Source: Bombus terrestris (Eukaryota > Arthropoda > Insecta > Hymenoptera > Apidae). Taken from it: DNA of 64,000 nucleotides. The notes beneath the pieces were generated by a model. It saw nothing but the letters and a program-made list of their open reading frames with translations, was not told the DNA's origin and did no database searches. The stretch spans positions 7,068,001-7,132,000 of the forward strand of contig NC_063273.1 in assembly GCF_910591885.1 (NCBI RefSeq), read 5' to 3'. Positions 37,001-50,107 of this stretch are shown here, piece by piece (position 1 is the first letter of the stretch; each line of letters opens with the position of its first letter). Position numbers and translations under genes: made by a program.

Positions 37001-37659
37001 AAAAAAAATACTATACGGAAACTAGAGTGGAAGCACAAATAAAAAGATTAAGAGAAAGAATGCTCCATTAACGGTATTAAGAAGATAGGAAAACTCAAGA
37101 CGAAAGATCGCCGAACGAGAAGCGTAATTGTAAATTCAATAACGCAATTTTGCCTGGTCTCCTTGTTATCGGTGGACTGTTTGCGAGAGCTTCCGGAAGT
37201 GGCGAGCTATAATTAGAGTCCAAAGCTCGTGGCGAGTGTACAAGTGTACGTTGTGTGGACTTAATGCATCACAGGTCTCGCTGTATACCCCGGAGCAACA
37301 TAGAATGTGTGTCACGTACCTGCCATTGACGATCGTCCGCGATAAATCCAAGATCGAGTGTCGACCCAATACCTCGAGTACTTCTAGCTACCTTGCTCTC
37401 TAAGGAAGAGAGCTACCGAGCAAACAGAGCCCAGCCATGTATTCAACCATGATTCCGGCCGTTCTCAGCTTTTTGTGAAACGAAGCACGAGATTGACCGC
37501 CCGTGACGCAGCTTTCCCAAGGTATACGGAAACGCCGCTATTGAAAACTGATCCCGCCGGATGTTGGCCGGATAAAAATGCAGATTTTTCAATCCGTGGA
37601 TTTAGCGCCATGAGCTGGTCCGATGAGAAACTTGGAAACGGAAGTGTCGCTTTATACGA

Positions 37660-38010
37660 CTTTGATCTTCGGATGTTTACCTTGTCAGAACAACGAAACG
37701 TATAGGTTCTTAGGAGTATGTGCACTTTGGTCTTCAGACGATTTGTTCGTTAGATACATAATCAAATACATGGTTAGTCAAATACATAGGCTCTTATGAC
37801 CACGTGCATTCTGATCTTGAAGTCTTGGAGTCTTCAGATGTTTAATTCTTCAGAACGGTCAAACATATATTCTTATACCATCACTCTTTGGAGTACATGT
37901 ATTTCGATTTTCAAATATTTCATTCGCCAAAGCAATCAAACACGTAGATCCTTATGATTACATTATATATTTCGTTCTTCAGAAGTTTCATTCGCCAGAA
38001 GAATAGTTTT
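37660..38010. repeat. Diverged tandem repeat, about five units of 65-100 bp
   Basis: Units begin with TCTTCAGATGTTT-like sequence at about 37666, 37731, 37831, 37909 and 37976. Each is followed by 'attcgccagaa.aatcaaacac.taggtccttatga..acgtgcat'-like sequence. Copies are only about 60-75% alike with length changes, so the array is old. No reading frame runs through it. Confidence 0.6.
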
Positions 38011-41000
38011 TTCAGAACACGCATCCGCTGTAACCACATCATCGATCGTGATGGAAGGAGGCTACCAAGAGAGAAGATCGCAATTTCTTAGAAGCGGGAT
38101 TGCTTGTTAGTCGAATCTGTTAACGATTTTCGCCTCCCACGAGAGCAATTTAACAAAAGGGTGATGTAAGAACGCGTTTGCAACAAATTATTTGCGGTGA
38201 AATGGCGAAGTAACAGAGCAATCGCGGAGACGTAATCGCGGTAACGAAGGACCGTAACACCGGCAGCGCATCTACCTGCAACGGTTTCGCATTTCGTATG
38301 CGAAAACGTAGCCCGGGAGTTTCTTCGTCGGCAAAAAGCGTTCTTCATTTTCGTTACCGCCGCACCGCTGGAATAAAACATGGAACGCCAAGCTTGCCGG
38401 AAGCCAGGGTGAAAAACAGGAAAAAAAATCAGCACAGATTACAGGAGATTCTGCACTTCCGGTACAGGAACGGGGTTTACGACGAGAAGGCGTTGCGTAT
38501 TCGTAAAATTTTGAGTAGCAATATACCGGCACTCTACAGGAATCGAAACCAGCTGGATAGCAACGACGTTTCCTCGTTTCCCCTAAAAAAGAAACGAGAC
38601 GAAATTTTACGGGTCGACTCCAGTCACGAGGGATTTCGTGGCTTTGCTTGCAACCCCTTCTCTGCTCCAACAGGAATAGAAACGTTTCTCTGACCGTTCG
38701 AGCACGCTATGCCCGACATAGCCTTCTGCATCGTTGCTAACACTATCCACCCTTTAACATTACTACTCTCTTTCTACACACCCCAGTAACCCCTAGAATT
38801 CCTCCTTATCGCCAACTCATAAACGTTACGTTTGATTACTGGCGACTGAACTGCTAGAAAATCCAACCTTGATCCAGTGTATTTTCTCCGTCATTCACTC
38901 CCTCTACTCACCTGCTGTTCCCTTCTGAAATATCCGATAGCCCGGTTACATTCTGTTAAACGTTAGCGTAGCCGACTGTTTGTCAAATAAAACGACGAAC
39001 TGCCCCCTTATGCGACTCTAAAATTTTTTACTACGTAATTGAAGTATCGAAATTTGCATTATTGCCTATTGCATCGTCATTATAATTTTCTCGCTCGTAT
39101 CTTTAATTGGCTCGCGTGCAATTAATAACAGTACACAAAACAGAGTTTCGTGGTTCGTGGAACGCACAGGAAAAGCAAAATTCTCGAAAGTATTCTTCGA
39201 CGTAGACTACGTGAGCTGGCTAGAAAGTCCAGAACAAAATATAATACTGTCGGTCCCTTTCTTTACTCTTCCCTTTGATCTCTCATTTCTCTGTTGCATC
39301 CCTGTGATTAAAATCACAATCGAATCCCACCAAACCACAATTTAGTCCGTATTAATAATCATCGTGGCAATCGCAATATTGTAACTAAATATTGACGTAA
39401 CTTAATTTCAAACATGCGGAGGGCAATAAACGTTCGAATATAACGCAAACAATCGTGTCCGCGAGCATTTTTATCCAAGATCCGATCAATACGGTTAGCA
39501 TGTTACGATGAAACCGAGTCACGTTTCCACGAAAATCCTCCCTAACTACCGCGAGCAAAATTTTGGACACGATATTCAGAGTCTCTGGTTATTCAAAGCG
39601 GTTGGAGGTTGCGCGGTGCCAGATTCGAAATTTATGTCGACTATTTCTCCCGTCTTTTGACGCGATATAAAGACAAATGCGAAAAATAGAAAGATACCGC
39701 CTCGAAGAGGCTATTGGCAACTTTGGTCACTGATGAATCTTCGAGATAGTTTCGTTTGGTATTACACCAGCGCTTTATTTATGCGAAAGACGATTCGCTA
39801 ACTTTTCCTCTGTCTGCGTCTCTTTCCATCTCCGTCTGCTCTTCCTTCCTTCCTGATTTATCGACCTGTCGCGCTTCATGGTCTCGCGAGTCTCCTAGTA
39901 AGCTACATGCCACCGATACGCCGTACTGCACCGCACCGCACCAACTTTTAACTGAGAGTCGTGTCTCTCGGACGCGTCCACGGCTTTCTCGCTGTTTAGA
40001 GAAGAGAAAAGAGATGGCTTTTTCGCGAAAGTTTACTTTATAAGATAGAAAATATATGATACCAGCTGGCGCATATGGTTTCTCGATTCAATTATTTGAA
40101 AATTCTACTAACGCAATTGCAACGTTTTAATTTTTTTATGTTTGGACGGAATAACTTGGAGCTTCGGGAGGTTGTGAGATGTTTTCCGTGAAGTCACCGC
40201 GGTTCTTTTTAATTGGAAATTTTTAACATGGCCACGACTACAATATTCTGTATCATACGCGATAAAGACATTTCATCGGTGATATTTATCGCGTAAATTA
40301 TGAGATATAAATTAAGAATAAATACCCTGAAACTAAATAATGTAACTAAAAATTTTACTACCAGTAGATGCTCAAGGTGAAACGAAATCTAATCTTGTCT
40401 AACGAGACTGGAAATAAGCAAAGCCTTAATGAGCAAGTATATACTTTAACTTGCTCGAAAATACAAACACTCTTAGAATACTATACTGCCACATTGTCAG
40501 ATCAGGTTTGAAATATGCTAGTATAATATAATCTCTTCGTATTGTACGTCTTACAGCCATAACATCGAGAGTGTCCAACAGAAATGTTTAAGTCTAGCCG
40601 TCAAACGTAGTGGACATCCGATACCATAATTTAAATCTTCCGACATTGACCAAGAGAAAGATATCTGATATAATCTTCACTGGTGAATTAACTAAAAACA
40701 TCATTGACTGCCTGGATATCATGCAGTTACTCTTGCTCAACGTGCCATCAGGAAGCTGTTGTTTCTCATTAATATACATCGGTAGTTTATAGAATAAATA
40801 AATAAATTCCACGTGGAAACGAAGACACTGGAGGGAATAAGAATGATAACTAACACGTTCGTTCTTTTTCGAGAGTTCACCGGAATCGATAAGACAACTT
40901 GCGCTGTGGAAGAACTCGGGTCGCGGCCACCTGTTCGCGAGCGGAACAACGCTTCACCGTTGACAGCTTCCTAATGCGTTCCCCCGTGGGATTAGTTCTC

Positions 41001-43254
41001 ATTCATGGAAGTTGATGTATTAATAAAGACACGTCCGGATGGTTCGAAACGAACGAGAAAGTAATTTTTCCATTATTTCGCGTTTTCTGATTCGATATCG
41101 ATTACGAGGTAAAAAAACAGGGGAATGAACAGGGTAGGGAGAAAGATGGTAGAAAGAGAGAGAGAGAGAGAGAGAGCATTGAAGGCTACGGCCACTGGTT
41201 GAATGTTGTTCTCGAGCGATGTCTATGGAGGGATGTCTGTGGAGGGATGTTTGCTCGCTCGAATGTGGTCGAAGAAAACGGGAAGCCGCAGGAAGAGACA
41301 CGGAAAAAGCAAACTGCTGCCGCCGCGGAACGATCGGGATAAAACGACGCGAATCAAATCGACCTCCTTTCGACATGTCGAATCTTCCTACGACTCTGCT
41401 TTTACTCGAGTTGCCGTTACATCGTGATCTTTCCAAGTCGCCTTAAAAACCTTCGCCACGATGCAACGCAAGATTATTTTCGCGCGATCATTCGCGAAGA
41501 TATTTCGAGAGGAAAGCTTCGATTTCTGTATACTGTGAGAAAAACGAGATTGAAAATGTGTATATAAGCTGCAAAATATTTACTGCCAACATATAGTCTT
41601 AAGTCGAAAACCAGTATACAACGTGAACAGTTATTTGAAGCATATAATACTGGGTGGTTGTGTAATGTAATAATAACTTTCTCTTAACTGCTTGGAGATG
41701 TGTGATAGAACACGCGAGTAGAAGCTTTGGAGTTTAAAAGGAATCGACGCGACGAAGAAGGAGAGAAAAGTGTGTGAAATGGCTAAGAAAACTGGACGGA
41801 AAACTGAGAAAGGCGGAAAGATTTTCACAGCGAGATGCGAAGCTCGAATGTGCCATCTGAACGAATCACACCAAAGTCTATAATGTAAATGCAATAACTA
41901 TCTTGTCTTTTTATCTATGCATATTCCTGTGCCATTGGTATTACATATATATTTATTTATCTGTATTTATGCTCGCGTTAAGTAACCTTCGCCTCTAGTT
42001 TTTAGCTATAGCTTAGTACAGCTCTAGCTAGCGGTATTTTCGGATACCTGGTATGTATCTTTTACGTTCCTCTGCTTGTGTTTTGTCGTTGCTGGTTATA
42101 CCCCGTAACCCTACATGGATGTTAAGACTAGGAGAAGGAGGCTGAATGGGAGGTGAGAAGCGATAGGGCCAAAGAGAATGTACGATACAGATCACAGAGC
42201 TATGCTGTGGAAGGATGAGTGTCGATAAGGAATACATTGTAAACCAAGTTAATTCTGTGGTACCATGGAGGCTGGTATTACAATAAATCTATCTATAATT
42301 TTCTCTTTGTTGGAGTTTCATACATTTCGTGAAGACTATACTCGTCGCGAGATTATATTTCGTTCTTTAAAGGATCCTATTTTTATTCAAACAAAGAGAT
42401 TTTATGGAACACGGCGGACGTTAATGTTTCACAGAGGCTGATGATACCTTTTATTTTTTATCTCGAAAGTGCATTTGGTTAATGAAAAACAGAAAAAAAA
42501 GGGATTAAAGGAGGAGTTCGAATGAAACATTTTCTCGTTTAAAATTCTTCGCGTATAATTCTCTGTCTCGTTGTATAATACGCAAATCGTTGAATAAAAC
42601 GACGCAGTGTCGCCGGAGCGTAAAAAAGCCCGCACCCAGCCGAACTGTTTCTCCCGATTTCTCTGTTCTACCAATCGGTGTTCTCCAGCTACGTGACGAA
42701 TTTACGAGGCTACGGAGTTGTAGTAACACGCTTGTTACAGAAACCCGGTAACCGTGCCATAGCAAATTTCCCCGCGAAGCCCGCTGCTTTACTCTGCCAA
42801 CGAGTTATTTCGCGAAACTCTCGCGGGCAAAACGATCGACTTGATATTGTGGGAAATATAGCTGCGTGGCGTTGCAGACTTTACACCGCTGCGACGCGAA
42901 TGTCGATGTTGATTTTAGGAAAAAAAAAGAAGCCTGGCCTGGTAACAAGCGGAGCAACGAGATAATTTCTCGATTTTATATCGAAGGCACAGTTGTCAAT
43001 TCCATACTGTCGTTAATTACGATTATGGTCATAACATTTCAAAATGATTTATAGAACGCAGTGTGTACTATTAGAGTAATTTGTTCTTCATTTATTTATA
43101 TCTAACAATGTATATTTTTTCTCCTACATATGTTATCTTTTAAGTATCAAAATGTCAATCCCGTGAATAAATTGCTAGCTTTTATTTATCAAATTTATTA
43201 CTGCCTCCTGTATTCCAAATTTATAATCATTTCTTGAAAAAGGAATGGTCGGGA
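38011..43254. other. Intron-like sequence; small direct repeat near 42 kb
   Basis: GGTATTACA followed by an ATAAATCTATCT-like stretch occurs at about 41,937 and 42,273, 336 bases apart. The second contains AATAAA, so the intervening piece might be a retroposed 3' end. The GC-rich 38.2-38.7 kb block is open in both strands without domains. Confidence 0.4.
41152..41176. repeat. (GA)n microsatellite
   Basis: About 12 GA dinucleotides after AGAAAG. Confidence 0.9.
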
Positions 43255-43526
43255 GAGATGCAAAACGAGATATACCCTTGTTAGTTATAATTACAGCAAC
43301 TACAAAAAAGTACTTGTACGCCGCATGCTATTTATTACCACATTTACATGCCAACTACATAATTAGATCAAACTATATAAAATTTCGTATCACCTAGTAT
43401 ACGACTTTCATGCAATTACGAAAATCTGATTCCATTAAAGCTGATAAAAAATAAAATAAAAAACAGAACCTGATAAAAGGAACGCTTGCTTCAAACCTAC
43501 TCTTTGTAACCACCAGTATTTACTAA
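43255..43526 (+). repeat. Dispersed repeat family 2, copy 2
   Basis: Partner of the 23.65-kb copy. It carries CAGCAACTACAAAAAAGTAC, TTACATGCC, ATAATTAGATCAAACTATA and GACTTTCATGCAATTACGAA at corresponding spacing. Being 19.6 kb apart, the two are independent insertions or parts of a dispersed family, not a local duplication. Confidence 0.55.
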
Positions 43527-46500
43527 CGAACTCTTAATTACCACAACCGTTTCTTCGTGCATGCTCTCCTACTGTCACTCGTTCGTGCCAATCCATATAG
43601 CCTGCTCTTATACATCAAATCCCAACGTAAATAAATAAATAAGTAAATGAGTTGGGAGAAAAAGATAGTAATCCCTCGGCGTGCGTTCAATTCCCGGAAG
43701 CTGACGAAAGGCTGCGGACGCGTAGGACGCGTCGAACAGGTCCCAGTTGGAACGATGAGATCGACCAGGATTACAGGGGAAGCTTGCATCAGCGTTAAAA
43801 GCTAATGGACCAACGTCCTTTGAAGGGAGAGGCTGGTAGACAGCGGCCGTTTAGCCGATGCTCCCCAGAGACATTCTTGCAGAAAGGGTGTGCACTGGGC
43901 CGTTCGTAAAAAGATTACCTCGGCGATGAGTAGCACGCCGGTAACAATTAACGTTCGACACGACAAGAGACGATGTAAGCGAGAGAAAGAAACGTACATA
44001 CCGCTGATGAAGGAAAAGAGATTGGAAGGGAACTAATCGATATATAGAGGAAATCGGAGAAGGCGCTTAAAGAGGACTTTGTTGGAAATTCGACCTTGTT
44101 CAACGAGTCGGGGAATTAACTTCCTTTCCAATGAAGTCTACAGGAATTTCCATCCCCTTGCCGTCGTTTCCTCTATGATTTTCTCTTTCTATTTATCCCA
44201 GCTTTCATCATGCCCTTTTTCCCTAATACCCACGGAGAAAGGATCTATGAAAAGCCGTGAAACGTGTTAGGTACCGGACCTAGAAACCGACTGAATTTGC
44301 TTTTTCACATGGAAATTAGGAACAGCGAACCATTTCGGTTGCGTAATAAAAATCTTCGTGTAACATACGAGCAGCTGATGGAATTTTTATGTCTGTAGAA
44401 CTCTCTCGGGTAACTGCGATTCTTCGTCTTTCTTTTCCCTTTTTTCTTGAAAAAACGATTAAAAGAATTTGGTGAAATTGCAGGTCGGCGATGCATCAAA
44501 AGCTTAAGGGACGTGCCGCGTGTCAGTGTACGGAATTCTTCTTCGCGGCGCGCGGCGCCGGAACCAGAAAATGATTACGCGCCCGGAAGAAAATTGAATT
44601 CACCGCGATGGAAGCTCAGCTAAATGAAAAGCTTCTGAAATAACAACGAACGAGTATAATTTCTTGGAGGGCGAATCCCCGAGGAAACGAGACGCGCCTT
44701 TGGGGAAAAGGAACGCCAGCGGCGAAAACTCTCCGGCAGGAACAAATCGAGGAAGCGTGCTCGTTCGTGCGTTTGCTCGACTGGCAACGACTCCTCGAGC
44801 GAGGAAAGTATCACGCGATTCCGGCTTAACTTCCGGTTACTTTTTCACGATTTAACGTCGTCGAATAGGAGCGCGAATATACGACGCTGTGAAAAGAGGA
44901 AGCTGGCGTAAAATCGAAGGAAGTTAAGTTACGTCAACGTATCTGCCCAGCAAATCGCAGATCAAAGATGAACGAAAACTTTTCCATCGGAGGCAGCATA
45001 TCCTTGGGTATCACGAATGTCCTCTAGCTACGGAACCTGCCTTTACTGCAGGCAAACTTCCTAACACCGAGAATTGGAAAACTTAATCGCCAACTCGAAC
45101 GAGTCTCCGAGATATCTGATCGCGAGACGCGTCTGTCTGTCTTCAATTATCGGTACACGTCCAGCATCCGGTTGTTCGCGTTCGTTTCAAATAGTCGAGA
45201 TTTCGAATCGATAGTCCGCCTAGAAAGTTTTTGGCTCGGATATTGCATAATCTTAGCCGTAAAAAAAATTACGTATAATTATTCTCTTCGCAATATTGTG
45301 ATAAGTTGCCTTGACTCGGTGCACGATCCTCGATACTCCCTTCTTCTTTGGCTTAAATTGCACGGAACGTTATAAAAATATCATCGCTCGTGTTTTTAGA
45401 ACCTTCGGACTTATTCAAAGAACTTGCGAATTCTTTCACGACACGGACACGGATTATGGTTTTGTTCCCTGGTTAAGCAAATACCGGAATATGGTTCCAT
45501 AATCTCTGGTCTTCTTATTGCAAAACACATATCAATTCTATCGAGAAAGTTTTGGATGTTTCATTTGTACGTAAAGCGTTACATTACCTTGACGTTATAG
45601 ATAAATTTAAGCTTAACGTGTCCCATTTAAAAACTTACGATATGAACTATTGCGAGTTGAACATCGCATCGTTGTACAGTTATTTTAGCTGCTTCAATTG
45701 TATGGTATTTCATACCAAAAGTGTCAAAAATCATCTCGCTTACTTAAACGTCAATAAAACGATGAATGTCTTGTTGTTTCCGCTTTTATCTTATTAGTTA
45801 TTAATACATAGTAATCAGGTTCTATTGAAATACTCGGTTATTATTTGATAATTACGAATTAGCCGTAACTAGACTCAGTTATTAGGTTCTTGGTATTTAT
45901 AATTGCTAACTATAAACTCATTTACTTGCGTAACTTTTCTCTTTTTATACTACTAATAGACATTTCCCGTCAATATAATAAATGAAGAAATAAATAACTA
46001 AATTAATAATTAACTTTGAGTTTAGATACTTTCATTTGTACGTGTACATAAAACTATTTTTAGGATTTGTGTTAGATTTAGATTAAATCTGAATTAAGTG
46101 ACGAATAAGGAAATAATTACAATTTCTAAGAAATTTTATAGCACGCTACGATTAAAAGTAATTGAGAAAATTCCGGTCATAATATCAAAACACGCAATTG
46201 TATGTGTCAATCATAGTCGCATTGTCCACGAAATAAAAGCTCAGCTACAAGATCAATGAAATCGACGATACGTTTGTGTATCTGTATAACTACCGCGTCA
46301 GATTCTAAAGATACGCGATGAAGAAAAGATAGAAAATTATTCCGACTGTCGAAACTGGGGAAGGTCAAGGGTCGCGAAGAACGGAAGCGTATCCATATTC
46401 GCGTCATCGAATCAGAATGAAAAAGATTGGAAGGAAGAACCGGCTATAAGAAAGAGAACGTCGAACGGCGACTTGATTGGAACAGGTCTGCTGTTAAGAT

Positions 46501-47910
46501 GAATCACCGCGCGTCGGTCAGAATGTTCTGTCCCTTGAAAAAAGTCAGAAAAAACGGAGAAAGACGAAGAGAATGTAGGGAAGAGAGAGCGTGAAACTGA
46601 AAGGATCTCAGTAATTTGCAAGGGAATAAGGAAGGGAGCGAGAGAAGAGAAATCGCCTCGAATCGAAAGAATTTCGGTGCTTGGCGTAAAAAAGGCGACG
46701 AGGGAGAAAAAGAATGGCAAAGGGGAATGAATGCATGTTTCGCTGGATGGACAGCAGGTCCTTTGGTGTTTGAAAGGCAAATGAGATTGGAAAAGCAATT
46801 AGTTAAATTCGAGAACGGGCACAAAGTGATAAAGAAACGCGAAAGGCAAGGGAATAGTTGAAAAAAGGCAGGCCGGTGAAAAATAGGACTTGAACGAGTT
46901 GCGAGTTTCGCTTTGCCGCGTCAAAAGTGTAGCTAATTCTATGAGCCGCGCGCGCGTGCAAGTAGCCGAGCCATGCAACTTTTCAGACTTTGAACGCGCA
47001 ACTTCCGCCCTTGCGTGGAAATGCGCGTTTCGAACGAGGAAATTAATTATAACTTCTATTAATCGACGTTGGTGGAAGAAGAATTCTCTACGCTCGTACC
47101 ATTAAAAAGGGTAATCTCGAGAATCGTTTATATAATCGCGATACGAAGCGAAATAAACGATGAAATAGAAAAGAAAGAGCGCGTGAAACGTATCTCGCGT
47201 CTTTCGTCCACCGAAAGGACATTTTTCGACAACCTTTTCTCGCGGTATTCCCTCTTCGAATTACGATGATACGGTGATTACGTTGGATCGTAAATTCCTA
47301 GCTAACCGAAGCTCTCGAGCTCGTGAACCGGCCATGTTTATCCTACGTGCGTAAAAGCGTAATTGTGAAGGAAGATTCGAGGCGAGCGGTAGGGGAAAGT
47401 TTGATCAGTTTATGCGAGACGAGCCGTTTTCTCACGGTGTTTACGTCGGATGATGCAACGGTGTCCAACGAGCTGTGCGGTTTACTCCCCTCATGTACAC
47501 ACCCCATGTGTATTCCCCTAACGGAAAGCTCCGCGCGGTATGTCCGATAGAACGATCGCCGCGGGGTTTCAACCTCTTTCCTGTGTTTGAGCAAGGAATT
47601 TTCTTGACTCGCAGATTCCAACTTTACCCATAATTTACGAGAGACAGCGCTTCGTCCGCAGGTACTCCCTTGCTAAGATTTTAATCGTCGTTTATATTAT
47701 TATTCGCTGTTGCGTACACATGACAGCCACATAACTATGTAATTACAGAGAATTCCTATTTGTTGATACACTATAGTGAGAAAATGAAGATCATAAGGAT
47801 AACAGTTGTTAAAAAAAATGTTAAGAAAATATGAGTCAGAATTTCTTCCTTCAGATCAAATCTGCCCCCTAACACTCTCCAAGTCAAAGACGCGTGACGA
47901 GTGTTCCATG
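43527..47910. other. Intron-like sequence without recognised genes
   Basis: AT-rich from 45.2 to 46.2 kb. A purine-rich stretch at 46.5-46.9 kb gives overlapping frames on both strands with charged or Phe/Ser-rich composition. No domain recognised. Confidence 0.45.
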
Positions 47911-48255
47911 GAGTGTCATTTAGAAAACGAAAATTTATTTCTCGATACAAAATGTCAGAATTTCAGATTTTCTCATAGATTTTACTCTATAATTCTACGT
48001 TACATTATATTCTACGTTATCTCCAACTTTTACTTATAATTTTAAGCGAAATGTGAAGAGTAAAAAATGAGAAGTACGCTGTGCACCTAAATTCCTTACA
48101 ATTACTGTGAAACTCGAAAAGTTTTAATTCCAACCAATACGATGTTACCAGTGTTACATAGAGAGCATTCACAGGAGCATACGAAAAAAATATGAAATTC
48201 GAAATTCGTTAAAAACTGACGTTTCTCCTCTTTCTGCCGCGTACCCTTCACATAA
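47911..48255 (+). repeat. Dispersed repeat family 1, copy B (left part)
   Basis: Aligns with 14403-14761 in the same orientation, with indels. Matching anchors are 'gaaaattt', 'aatgtcagaattt', 'catagattttac', 'gaagtacgctgtgcac', 'gtgaaactcg', 'gagcattcacaggagca' and 'cccttcacata'. Similarity is roughly 70% by eye. It contains no usable reading frame. Confidence 0.58.
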
Positions 48256-50069
48256 TGATCGTCGAGCGACAATCCAGCACAAAATTCAAAAACAGAATGT
48301 TGGCGTGAAGTTACGCGTTTGCAAAGTGAATTTAGTGGGTCACGAAAAAATACAAGTATGTTCATTGTTCTGTTAGGACAAAGGAATCGTGTACACACGA
48401 GGAAGGGTTCTAGCGTGGAACGCAAGAATAAAAGCCGTGGAGAGTCGCGAGTTAACGGATCGACGATCATGAAGAACGCGGAAGAAGGATTCCGCCGGGG
48501 ATTTCGACAGCGCCGAGGAAAACATCGGTTTATCTCCGATAAAATTCAATCGACCTTTGTTCCTCCTCGACGACTGGCAGCCGGTGCGCGTCTCAAACGA
48601 CACGATAAAATCGTAGCGAGTCGAAAGAACTTTTCTCGAACCGTTAACCCTTTGCCGCTCTATTTTGCTTTATTCGTATGCCGGCTCGATGCTCCAGTTC
48701 GATTTACGAGCTGAAGATGAATTGAGACGTCAACCGAGCCGACCGCCTCTTCCAATGGCCGACACGCGACTGACTTATACTACTTGACTTCCGCTAGTTC
48801 TCAATTTTTTCAATAACACCGTGTACCTTTCGAGATTATCGGGAACTGTGAATGTCTAGATAGAATCTGGAAAATATGGATAAAGAAAGGCAAAGTCTGG
48901 TTCGTGGAAAATTTATTGTCGGTGATAAACAATTAATAGATTATTAGTTACGATTCCTTGGAGAATTTTAACAGAGGCAGGAGATTAATCGGAGATGATG
49001 AATAATCAATGGTTTATCCAGTATGTTAGTGACAAATAATAAATAAATACATGTAGAATGCTCATAGTATTATTTAAATGAATGTTACGTTTCAAATGAC
49101 TTGTAACTCGCTGATTCCTTCAACGATTTTAGTCTCTGATAAAAAATGATAGTTCTGACCAGGTATCGCGTCTGGTATCCTTGATTAAGCGATGGTCAAC
49201 GTTATAATTAACAGAGTCACGGATTTTGTTCTTCTGGTCAACTTTTCCAACCTCTCAGAAATCGTAAAACGTCCGCGTAATCGTCATAAAAAATTCCGTA
49301 TAACGTCCGCGGAGTTAACAACGAGGATACGTCGGGAAATGAAGCGATTAAAAGATGTCGATAAGATGGAAAAAAAGTAGGACGAACCGCTTTGTTCGAC
49401 GGCTCGATCCCTTTACCAACGTTCCCTTCTGGTCTGTTCGCGTTTTTTCGACGAGAATTCGCAGGAAACGAAGCGTTCATCGACAAATGCTCTTCCACGA
49501 TCTTTATCGGGGATCATTGCAGACGAAAACCGGGATTAACGATGGACAGGAGAGTTTTAACAACCGCGTTGCTCTCTTCTACAGCGGCAGCTTTCGTGTA
49601 ATGTTTAAGAAACACGCCTCTCACTAGAGAGATAACGAATGATGGAAGATACTTAAGTCTGAGTTAAACGACGAGTTCAGGAAGAAGAAACGACCTCGAA
49701 ACAATCGCCCAAGGCTGCCTTTGTTCCGGCTGCCTTGGCCAAATGTCAGATTCAAGGGTTCTCGAGAGAAACCTGGACGATCGAGCGAGACAAAGACGAA
49801 CATTGCCAAGGACTACGCGACGTTGACACGCTCGGCCGTGAGGAGGTCGACAGATCGATATGTGGCTTGAGCCGTAAATACACGGCTCCTTACAAAACCG
49901 GGCCAAACGACAGTTTTCTTCGCGACGACTCTGACACGCTTCCGCCTCGGTTCTTTCAGCATTCCAACGAGAAAATTCCTTTGATGATTAAATGTGGGAA
50001 CGTACCTCCTACTGGAGCGGACTTGTCCGTGTAATGTCACGGTCGAATCTCGTTAACGAGCCTTGCTCC

Positions 50070-50107
50070 GCTTCCTCCTCCTCCTCTTCTTCTTCTTCTA
50101 CTTCTCC
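50070..50107. repeat. (CTC)n/(CTT)n compound repeat
   Basis: Four CTC units grade into five CTT/TTC units and a CTACTTCTCC end. Confidence 0.88.

Larger units (their letters stand above)
31528..37659. other. Intron-like sequence without recognised genes
   Basis: The 32.5-32.85 kb stretch is pyrimidine-rich on the plus strand, producing a long Phe/Ser/Leu-rich frame that I do not believe. Other parts show AT-rich and CpG-rich alternation only. Confidence 0.45.
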
